This document shows, in pieces, positions 1 to 6,400 of a stretch of 45,747 nucleotides of DNA (its first letter is position 1; each line of letters opens with the position of its first letter). Source of the DNA: Clostridia bacterium (GTDB taxonomy: Bacteria > Bacillota_A > Clostridia > Christensenellales > Aristaeellaceae); NCBI GenBank assembly GCA_017430945.1, contig JAFRMB010000032.1, positions 1 to 45,747 of the forward strand, in the 5' to 3' direction. A program made the translations under genes and the position numbers. The notes under the pieces were generated by a model. The model made no database searches and had not been told where the DNA came from. It was given only the letters and a program-made list of their open reading frames with translations.

Positions 1-531
1 CGCACCATCGCCGACCAACTGGCCTCCGGAAAAAAGAAGGCCGTTCACCAAACCATCGGAACGTAGATCGACGCGCTGTGCAAGGCCTTTGCGTTCTATC
101 GCATCCGCCGTTATGACATTCGGGGAAAGCGATACCTCCGGTCAGAGGACAAATACTATCTGACGGATCACAGTTTCCGCTTCGCCCGGCTCGCCACAAA
201 GAATATGGACTACGGCCGGGTGCTGGAGAACATCGTCGCCGTGGAACTGCTTCGGCGGGGGTATGAGGTGTATGTGGGTGTCCTGTATCAGAAGGAAATC
301 GACTTCGTGGCAATTCTCCAAGGAGAAAGGCTGTATGTTCAGGTCGCCAACGACATCTCATCTCCAGATACTTTCCAGCGGGAGATTGGCCCGCTGCTGA
401 GGATCCGCGATGCGTATCCCAAACTACTGATCGCCCGGATCTACCAGCCTGCCTGGCAGCACGAGGGCATCCAGATCATCGATGCCGCCGACTGGCTGGC
501 GGACGCTGTTCCCCAAAGTGAAGAATCGTGA
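1..531 (+). pseudogene. C-terminal part of a DUF4143-type AAA ATPase, interrupted by an in-frame TAG
   Basis: Reading frame 1 is open from the window edge to the stop at 529-531 except for a TAG at 64-66. The translation on both sides of it belongs to one protein: before it a segment ending HQTIGT, after it IDALCKAFAFYRIRRYDIRG and, near the end, YQKEIDFVA. This resembles the C-terminal half of the widespread ATPases with an AAA domain followed by DUF4143, where a Tyr is usual at the position of the TAG. The TAG probably arose by point mutation. An internal restart at ATG 205 would give 108 residues but lacks a convincing ribosome site. The ATPase domain lies outside the window. These genes are common, often decayed, accessory genes with a poorly known role. 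A functional C-terminal fragment cannot be excluded. Confidence 0.72.
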
Positions 532-623
532 GGTTTTGGGGAATTGAGGGCGGATGGGATCGACAGTGTAGAGATGATGTACATTGACCACAGCGGGGCT
601 GTGGTGTGGGAGGAGCGATGATC

Positions 624-1709
624 ATGAAACGCCTGATACTGGTTTGGGTGATGGTTCTATGCATGATTCTTTTGTCGTCCTGCGCTACAATCAGACGTGA
701 TGTCATCATTCCAAACAGCACTTCCTTCGACCTGGAAACGAACGGCCTGGTACTGGTCCAAACCGTCCACGAGAGTGATCAAACCATCAAAAACTATGCT
801 CTGGCGTCAAATCTCAGGATTATGGATACCGAACCATTCGCACCGGACAGCATGCAGGTGTATACCGTGGTCTCTTTTTCAACTGGGATGGACAATATGC
901 TGCAGGGCCCGCTCAGAGTGTATGACGAAGCAAGGCGAGAGGTTCCTGTCACACGGGAGATCGATGCTATCTGCCATGGTATGATGGATGTTGGTCATCA
1001 TGTGATGGAATGCAGGATCTTTCATGTCAGTGACGAATGGTTTGTTTCTGCCATGCTGAATGTCAACCTGTGGACGCCTTATCAGTTTTACTATTTCAAT
1101 CAGGAATCCGGCAAGCTGATGCTGCTGTATGAGTTTGATGGACGGGATGTTACCGCTATTCAGATTCTCTCCGCTGAAAGGTTGCGTTTGTTGGATCAGC
1201 GCAGCATCGGCGGCTGGTATAAGGCCTTCACACCAGTCGGGCTGATGGAGGAGCACCCGGATGTGCTTGAAAATACAGCGCAAATGCTTCTGATCCGCAG
1301 CGACCTGTTTGACGAGGCTTATGTTCGAGGCCACAATCACAACCGGAAGCTCAGTGTAGACTACTTTTCAGGGCTTCCATTTGGCTACTTACTGCACGGG
1401 GTGTCTTACGGCAATGAATCAGTGACTTATCTGAATGAAAATGAGAAGATAGTTTTTCAAGCTCTGCTCGATCTATGTCCACCTTATGAGATTGAGCTTA
1501 TTCCCGATACATCTGAAACCTGCGTGGTGCTTATCTTCCGCTTTGCCGCTTTCAATCAGGAGACGAATTGCCAGGAGGAATGGACACTATTCCGTCTGTC
1601 CGATGCTCCTGAAAGCGCTACGTTCACACAAACTGTCTCACAACTGCAAGAAGCATATGGAGAACTGATCCCTTGCAGTATCCCGGGATGGATGATGATG
1701 AAACATTGA
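624..1709 (+). CDS. Secreted lipoprotein of unknown function (361 residues)
   Basis: The N-terminus is a classical lipoprotein signal: Met-Lys-Arg, a hydrophobic stretch, then the lipobox LLSSC with Cys near residue 18, so the mature protein should be anchored on the outer face of the membrane. GGGAGGAG at 608-615 is well spaced for ATG 624 and too close to ATG 618 or GTG 606, so 624 was chosen. A small hairpin (CCACAGC/GCTGTGG, 588-604) sits just upstream. The body is soluble, mixed in composition, rich in Tyr, Phe and acidic residues, and has no motif I recognise. Base composition is less GC-rich than most of the window and resembles the orphan gene that follows, which suggests shared foreign origin. 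No function is proposed. Confidence 0.8.
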   Translation: MKRLILVWVMVLCMILLSSCATIRRDVIIPNSTSFDLETNGLVLVQTVHESDQTIKNYALASNLRIMDTEPFAPDSMQVYTVVSFSTGMDNMLQGPLRVYDEARREVPVTREIDAICHGMMDVGHHVMECRIFHVSDEWFVSAMLNVNLWTPYQFYYFNQESGKLMLLYEFDGRDVTAIQILSAERLRLLDQRSIGGWYKAFTPVGLMEEHPDVLENTAQMLLIRSDLFDEAYVRGHNHNRKLSVDYFSGLPFGYLLHGVSYGNESVTYLNENEKIVFQALLDLCPPYEIELIPDTSETCVVLIFRFAAFNQETNCQEEWTLFRLSDAPESATFTQTVSQLQEAYGELIPCSIPGWMMMKH

Positions 1710-1748
1710 TGGTTGCAGTGGAACTCTTGTATTGAAGGAGCGCTGACC

Positions 1749-1805
1749 ATGAAACGTATGATGCTGGTTTGGGTGATGATCCTGTGCCTGGCAGCAGCGC
1801 CATGA
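1749..1805 (+). pseudogene. 18-codon relic of a second lipoprotein signal peptide
   Basis: ATG 1749 follows AAGGAGCG and opens an 18-codon frame, MKRMMLVWVMILCLAAAP, ending at TGA 1803-1805. It is nearly the same as the start of the lipoprotein gene at 624 (MKRLILVWVMVLCMILL). The DNA match also covers the ribosome site (about 611-673 against 1736-1798). It appears to be the 5' end of a paralogous lipoprotein gene cut off by a stop before the lipobox. It could act as a leader peptide for the gene at 1823, but nothing shows that. Confidence 0.6.
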
Positions 1806-1822
1806 TCAAGGAGGCATAAAGC

Positions 1823-2515
1823 ATGAACTACTATGGATCTCCCGAGCACATGGCCAGCCTTCAGGATTACGATGAACGCGTTTTCCCGCATTGCGATTTT
1901 TCAAAACCGTCAGGCGAGTACAGTCCCGGCGATGGCTACCGGGTCCTGTGGTACAGCGCGAAAGATGACAACGAGCTGACCCGCTCGCCATATCGCGATC
2001 TGAACACCGGAACCGTCAACAGACTTTACCACAATGATGAACTCATTTTTGAGTGGAGGTTCACCGGAGCCAGTTCCCGCAAAGCGTCCATCATTCACCA
2101 CGCAAACGGCAAGACATATCTGCTGTTTTACGAGGATCTCTATGGCTACAGTGTACTGGATCTGTTGTCCATGCAAAGCATCCACTATATCCCGCAGGAG
2201 TCCCATGACACAAACGAATCGCGGTTTGAGGAGACGGTCATCTGGGTCGTCCCGCATTATGATCAACAGAGCAGCTTACTGGCGGTAGAGGGCTGCATCT
2301 GGGCTGCTCCATACACTGTTCTTGTGGTTGATTTCAGCGACCCTATGCGGATTGTGGAAGCCAGACGCTGGCTCGATCTGAACGGTGATATTGACTCGGG
2401 TCACTATGATGAAATCAATTTCATCGGATGGGATGAGGATTCGCTCGTATGCGACACGGGCAGATTCAATAAGTCCGATCTATTCAGGCGCATCAAAGAG
2501 CTGCAGATTTCGTGA
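1823..2515 (+). CDS. Orphan protein of unknown function (230 residues)
   Basis: AAGGAGG at 1808-1814 places the start at ATG 1823. The protein has no signal peptide and no membrane segment. It is rich in Tyr, Trp, Asp and His, with repeated short strand-turn patterns such as HANGKTYLLFYEDLYGYS and NFIGWDEDSLVC, which would fit a beta-rich, perhaps propeller-like fold. That is only an impression. It begins 17 bases after the truncated signal peptide at 1749-1805, so it may be the body of a lipoprotein that lost its export signal, or an independent cytoplasmic gene. It shares the less GC-rich composition of the preceding genes. I do not recognise the family. Confidence 0.65.
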   Translation: MNYYGSPEHMASLQDYDERVFPHCDFSKPSGEYSPGDGYRVLWYSAKDDNELTRSPYRDLNTGTVNRLYHNDELIFEWRFTGASSRKASIIHHANGKTYLLFYEDLYGYSVLDLLSMQSIHYIPQESHDTNESRFEETVIWVVPHYDQQSSLLAVEGCIWAAPYTVLVVDFSDPMRIVEARRWLDLNGDIDSGHYDEINFIGWDEDSLVCDTGRFNKSDLFRRIKELQIS

Positions 2516-2536
2516 GTACACTTTGAGTACACTTTT
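2514..2536 (+). repeat. Tandem 11-base direct repeat at the end of the orphan gene
   Basis: GAGTACACTTT occurs twice head to tail (2514-2524 and 2525-2535), overlapping the stop codon of the orphan gene. It lies where composition begins to shift toward the more GC-rich sequence on the right. It could be a recombination scar or a binding site; no integrase is present in the window. Confidence 0.5.
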
Positions 2537-2689
2537 CCTGCGAGCCAAAACAAAACAGGCGAAAATCGCGAAAAACCGCTTCAAAAGCGAGCGATGCCGC
2601 TACATTTATAAGCAAAATATAGCGCTGGACCTCGAGTGGGAATAAACTGCTTGTGACTCAAAACGTACCGGATCATCCAGAGCAGTCTG

Positions 2690-2724
2690 AAACAGCAGAC
2701 ATCCTTCGGGGTGCCTGCTGTTTT
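2690..2724 (+). terminator. Rho-independent terminator after the accessory patch
   Basis: AAACAGCAG (2690-2698) pairs with CTGCTGTTT (2715-2723). The stem continues as ATCC/GGGT around a TTCG tetraloop, with TTTT on the 3' side. It would end transcription from the 624-2515 genes before the AbrB promoter. Confidence 0.75.
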
Positions 2725-2770
2725 CCGTTATCAGCACTGACAGCAGCACTCCCCCGCCGTCATTTTTCTC

Positions 2771-2799
2771 TTGACAAGTTCGCGGGAGTCGAGTATGAT
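2771..2799 (+). promoter_or_regulatory. Sigma-A promoter of the AbrB-glycosyltransferase operon
   Basis: TTGACA (2771-2776), a 17-base spacer and TATGAT (2794-2799) form a near-consensus housekeeping promoter about 35 bases ahead of the regulator start. Confidence 0.85.
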
Positions 2800-2818
2800 T
2801 TGTTATACAAATCATACT
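2792..2818. promoter_or_regulatory. Perfect inverted repeat over the -10 box, probable operator
   Basis: AGTATGATTTG (2792-2802) and CAAATCATACT (2808-2818) are exact reverse complements around TTATA. The left arm contains the whole -10 hexamer, so a dimer bound here would block RNA polymerase. The likely binder is the AbrB-like protein encoded just downstream, giving autorepression. Confidence 0.75.
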
Positions 2819-2832
2819 TATGAGGTGTAACG

Positions 2833-3051
2833 ATGAAAACGCCGGAAGGGAAATATGCTTGGACGGCCACCGTCGGAGAAAAAGGACAGATCGTGATACC
2901 GAAACAGGCTCGGGATATCTTTGGGATCAGGCCCGGAGATACGCTGCTGCTTCTCGGCGATGTGACGCGTGGGATCGCCATTCCTCCGAGGGAAGCCTTC
3001 GCGGAGTGGTTCAGGGTCGCCTTTCAGGAACAGGACGGTGACGACGAATGA
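2833..3051 (+). CDS. AbrB/MazE/SpoVT-family transcriptional regulator
   Basis: The 72-residue protein carries the swapped-hairpin signature of the AbrB/MazE family: VGEKGQIVIPKQARDIFGI followed by RPGDTLLLLGD. This fold binds DNA as a dimer. The C-terminal tail (PPREAFAEWFRVAF) would form a short helix, as in one-domain regulators of this type. ATG 2833 is preferred over ATG 2820 because GAGGTG (2821-2826) lies at normal spacing. The promoter carries a perfect palindrome over its -10 box, so autoregulation is likely. Its last codons overlap the start of the glycosyltransferase gene (ATGA at 3048-3051), so the two are translationally coupled. A MazE-like antitoxin role is unlikely because the coupled gene is not a toxin. 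Confidence 0.9.
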   Translation: MKTPEGKYAWTATVGEKGQIVIPKQARDIFGIRPGDTLLLLGDVTRGIAIPPREAFAEWFRVAFQEQDGDDE

Positions 3052-4436
3052 AGAGAGTGGCCTTTTTCTGTATCCCCGCACACGGTCATACGAATCCCAT
3101 GCTGCCGGTCGCTGCGGAGCTGGTGAAGCGGGGAAATGCGGTCAGATTCTATTCGTTCGATGAATTCAAGGACAAGATCGACGCCACGGGCGCAGCGTTC
3201 ATATCCTGCGATAAGTATCTGCCGGAGCTCACGCAGCGGGAAGAAGGCAGACTGAAGAACGTGTCCACCACGGAGATGACGATCCAGGACATCCGCATCA
3301 CGCTCCGTATGGACAGCTTCCTCGATGAAGCGTTCAAGACCTTCAAGCCGGACGTCGTCTATACGGATTCCGTCTGTTTCTGGGGAAAACTGAATGCATG
3401 GAAGCACCATGTGCCGATGGTCGTTTCCACCAGCACGTTTGCCTTCAACCAGCTGTCCTCGCAGTACATGAAGAATTCGCCCGGTGAATTGGCGGATATG
3501 ATCCTCGGGCTGCCGAGGATCTCCAGGGAGCTGAAAACGCTCGAGCCATACGGCTATCGCGTGAAAGGCGCCTTATCCCTGGTCCAGAGCGACAATCAGA
3601 CGGACAGCGTCGTCTATACGTCACGGCGTTTCCAGCCGTATGCCGAGAGCTTTTCGGATCACTACGCCTTTGTAGGGCCCTCTGTGTTCTCAAAGGCCGT
3701 TCCCGATAAAGCGAAGGAACGCGCCCTTGTCTACATTTCCATGGGGACCGTTATCAACGACAGACCGGATTTCTACGCCAAGTGCATCGAAGCCTTGAAA
3801 GACCAGGACGTAGACGTCGTCATTTCCTGCGGAAACGCGACAGACCGCGAGGCTTTGGGGCCGCTGCCTGAAAACATCCGGGTATATCCCCATGTCGATC
3901 AGCTCGACATCCTTTCGAGGGCACACGTTTTCATCACACACTGCGGCATGAACAGCGTTTCCGAAAGCCTGTACATGGCTGCGCCGATGGTCCTCTATCC
4001 TCAAACGAATGAACAGAAGGCCGTGGCGAGAAGGGTGGCGGAAACAGGCGCCGGAACGGTCTTGCATGACGATTCGGTCGACGGTATCCGGGCTTCTGTG
4101 CGGGAGATCCTGGACCATGCAAACTATGCGAAAGCCGCCGAAGCCTGCAGTACGGATTTTCGTTCCTGTTCAGGTGCGGCCGGGGCAGCGGCGTTCATCG
4201 AGAACGCGCCACATCCATCGAACGGGATCGATGTTGTCGCCGAACTGAATAAAGCAGCCTCGAGATCACAGTTGATCTACTGGGGCATCGTCATCGCAGC
4301 CATCAATCTGATCGGATTCCTCGTCAGCTGGAAATATGCCTGGATCATCGGCGTCGCGGCCGGCATCCTGTCCGGTCCGGTCGGCAAGGCCATACAAAAG
4401 CGGAAATACGCTTCCATACTGCGCCGGATCTCTTGA
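3048..4436 (+). CDS. MGT-type (macrolide-family) UDP-sugar glycosyltransferase with C-terminal membrane anchor
   Basis: GT-B fold glycosyltransferase of 462 residues. The N-terminus FFCIPAHGHTNPMLPVAAEL is the acceptor-side motif of the UGT/MGT (GT1) family. The donor-site block ITHCGMNSVSESLYMAAPMV at about residue 295 and the following PQTNEQ match the UDP-sugar binding motif (HCG, then a Q near its end). GT1 enzymes move a sugar from a nucleotide sugar to a small lipophilic acceptor. About 60 residues beyond the catalytic domain include two membrane segments (about 405-448), so the enzyme is probably tethered to the inner face of the membrane and could act on a lipid such as diacylglycerol. 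The acceptor is not known. It is co-transcribed with the AbrB-like regulator. Confidence 0.88.
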   Translation: MKRVAFFCIPAHGHTNPMLPVAAELVKRGNAVRFYSFDEFKDKIDATGAAFISCDKYLPELTQREEGRLKNVSTTEMTIQDIRITLRMDSFLDEAFKTFKPDVVYTDSVCFWGKLNAWKHHVPMVVSTSTFAFNQLSSQYMKNSPGELADMILGLPRISRELKTLEPYGYRVKGALSLVQSDNQTDSVVYTSRRFQPYAESFSDHYAFVGPSVFSKAVPDKAKERALVYISMGTVINDRPDFYAKCIEALKDQDVDVVISCGNATDREALGPLPENIRVYPHVDQLDILSRAHVFITHCGMNSVSESLYMAAPMVLYPQTNEQKAVARRVAETGAGTVLHDDSVDGIRASVREILDHANYAKAAEACSTDFRSCSGAAGAAAFIENAPHPSNGIDVVAELNKAASRSQLIYWGIVIAAINLIGFLVSWKYAWIIGVAAGILSGPVGKAIQKRKYASILRRIS

Positions 4437-4485
4437 ACGGATGGATCTCTTTCCGGAATGAAAAAACACATGGATCCGGGCAAAC

Positions 4486-4610
4486 GGAGCCGTCTCAAAA
4501 CAACGTCCGATGAAAGGATCATCGAGCATAGATCCACGATACACCGTAGGGGCACCCTATCGGGTGCCCGCGGATGGATGATCCATCGCAAGGTGTTTTG
4601 AGGCAGCCCC
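4486..4610. repeat. Possible MITE-like or palindromic element, about 125 bases
   Basis: The ends are imperfect inverted repeats: GGAGCCGTCTCAAAACAAC on the left and, on the other strand, GGGGCTGCCTCAAAACACC on the right (15 of 19 match). In the middle is GGGGCACCC TATC GGGTGCCC, an exact hairpin. There is no coding frame. The structure fits a short non-autonomous repeat or a REP-like element between the glycosyltransferase and acyltransferase genes. No second copy was found in the window. Confidence 0.55.
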
Positions 4611-4706
4611 ATTTTATTGATTTTTTGTTTCATTTAGTTACAGATTTCTTTCAATAATAGTCAAATCATTTACCGTTTGCACACAGAAAGGTCATTTGGA
4701 GTTCTC

Positions 4707-4735
4707 TGGACACCGAACGGACGGGTGGGTATACT
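4707..4735 (+). promoter_or_regulatory. Probable promoter for the acyltransferase-phosphatase genes
   Basis: TGGACA (4707-4712), 17 bases, TATACT (4730-4735). The leader to ATG 5156 would be over 400 bases. Confidence 0.5.
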
Positions 4736-5155
4736 ATTAATTAGGGAAAAACTCAATGAATATGTCGATCCGACTCAGCGCGTGCGTAAAAATGCATCTG
4801 CCGGATCCACAGTGCTGCCTACGGTGATGCTGCATACGGTCCTCGATAAGATGGCGGTCGACCCGCCTGAGACCGGCGGGATCGGAGATATCAAAGCGGA
4901 TGAGCCTTCCGGGATCCGCCCGCCATTGCCATTGGATCGGTAAAAGCATCCGTATCGTCTGAAGTTGTGATGGCTGACGCCTCAGGTCGCATGGGCGAAC
5001 GGTTTGATATCGGATCCCGGGATCCGCTCACTGATAGCGGGATCGTACGGACCGGTTGAAACACACGACGGGATCGTCGCCATGGCATCCTCTGAATATG
5101 CGGGAAAATGGACAAGTGCGCGGATCGGCTGAAAGCGGCCGGGAAGTGGTGAACG
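4736..5155. other. Long leader or intergenic region without a recognised gene
   Basis: A frame open to 4943 exists but has no ribosome site and no recognisable protein character. The stretch is dotted with GGATC words and contains a perfect 16-base palindrome, CGGATCCCGGGATCCG (5011-5026). No known riboswitch fold was recognised. Confidence 0.4.
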
Positions 5156-6361
5156 ATGAAGTATTTTTCCAAAAATAATGTCAATCCGGGACGGCAGACG
5201 GAAGTGGATTGCCTTAAAGCGTTCACCATATTCCTCATGCTCATCGTACATGCGTATGAAAACTGCGCAAACGACCGTGAAAACATCATCTTCTATGCTT
5301 TTCATTTCATGGAGAGCATCACGGGAGCGGCGACTTTCATGATCTGCATGGGGCTGGGTATGCGCTACAGTCGGTCGCAGTCGCCCGGTGCCTTCCTGCG
5401 TCGCGGCATTGAGCTGCTGACCGTCAGCCAATTGCTGAACATCCTGAGGGACTCGCTGCCCACGCTGATCTCCTATTGGATCACGGGTGAACAGAAATAC
5501 ATCGCCAACGTGCTTGTGGTGCAGACGGATATACTGACCTTCGCGGGCTTCGCTTTCATATTGATGGCTTTGATGGCGCGATTGCGCCTCTCGCCCAGGG
5601 CTATCCTGGGGATCGGCTTTGGGATGAATGTCCTGGCCCTGGTGCTTTTCAGGGTTTTCCGCAGCACGGGCAACTATGCGCTCGACCAACTGCTGGGCTT
5701 CTTCATCGTGACGGACGCGGAAGCCTATTTCCCGTTGTTCTGCTACTTCGTATTTGTGGCGTTCGGCTATGCCCTGGGCGGCGTATATCGACACATACAG
5801 GACAAGGACGGGTTATCGACGCGCATGCTGCAGATCGGTCTTCCGACCGTTGCAGCCTACTACATACTGCGCCTGACGGTGTCCCTGCCGCTGCTGCCAA
5901 AGTTCATGTCCGTCGAACAGTACATCCTCAATCCGCTGACCGACGCCCTGGCCAATTGTCTCATGGCTCTGTGTCTGCTGGCATTGTTTTACAAGCTGCT
6001 GAAGCGGAACGGGGGCAGGCTCCCTGCGCTGGCAGCGCATCTGTCAAAGCATATCAATGCGTATTACTGCATCAGCTTTGTGCTGTATACCCCGTTGGGC
6101 ACTCTGATGGTCCTGCTTTGGGATTCAAGGCTGCCGGGCGCGGTGCTTCCTTTGTTGTATGGCCTGCTGGTGCTCGCGATCTGCCATGCCGTCATCGACT
6201 GGAATGAAAGCAGGCTGCATTTCACCATCGCAAACCTGCATGGGCGGCGTCGGGCGATCGTCTTTTGGGCCATATGGCTGGCGACGCTTCTGATCTGTTT
6301 CTATTCCTATCCCAGGATCGATGTTTTCGGGACGATCTGGAACGACTATCTGGGCGTCTGA
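5156..6361 (+). CDS. Multipass membrane acyltransferase-like protein
   Basis: The 401-residue protein has about ten hydrophobic membrane segments. Its opening, an Arg/Glu-rich stretch then EVDCLKAFTIFLMLIVHAYE, matches the start of membrane O-acyltransferases and the related DUF1624/heparan-N-acetyltransferase-like group, in which an early His in the first membrane helix (here in IVHAYE) is functional. A Met/Gly-rich helix follows (ICMGLGMRYSRS). Such proteins move acyl groups across or onto the outer face of the membrane to decorate surface glycans or lipids. The substrate cannot be told. The ribosome site is weak (GGGAAGTGGTGAACG before ATG 5156). The phosphatase gene begins 39 bases after its stop, so the two are probably co-transcribed. 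Confidence 0.65.
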   Translation: MKYFSKNNVNPGRQTEVDCLKAFTIFLMLIVHAYENCANDRENIIFYAFHFMESITGAATFMICMGLGMRYSRSQSPGAFLRRGIELLTVSQLLNILRDSLPTLISYWITGEQKYIANVLVVQTDILTFAGFAFILMALMARLRLSPRAILGIGFGMNVLALVLFRVFRSTGNYALDQLLGFFIVTDAEAYFPLFCYFVFVAFGYALGGVYRHIQDKDGLSTRMLQIGLPTVAAYYILRLTVSLPLLPKFMSVEQYILNPLTDALANCLMALCLLALFYKLLKRNGGRLPALAAHLSKHINAYYCISFVLYTPLGTLMVLLWDSRLPGAVLPLLYGLLVLAICHAVIDWNESRLHFTIANLHGRRRAIVFWAIWLATLLICFYSYPRIDVFGTIWNDYLGV

Positions 6362-6400
6362 TGCTGCAAACGCCCAATACAGGAATGGGGAGTCACAGCG

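Noticed and set aside
64..66. TAG read as an amino acid (stop-codon recoding)
   Set aside because: No other gene in the window uses in-frame TAG; a single point mutation in a non-essential accessory gene is simpler.
1486..1668. Small plus-strand frame inside the lipoprotein gene
   Set aside because: It overlaps a well-supported gene in another frame and has no ribosome site.
2833..4436. Toxin-antitoxin pair, because of the MazE-like fold of the first gene
   Set aside because: The second gene is a 462-residue glycosyltransferase with intact donor-binding motif, not a small toxin.
4677..4943. 88-codon open frame in the gap before the acyltransferase
   Set aside because: It starts inside a promoter region, has no ribosome site and no protein-like hydrophobic or motif pattern.
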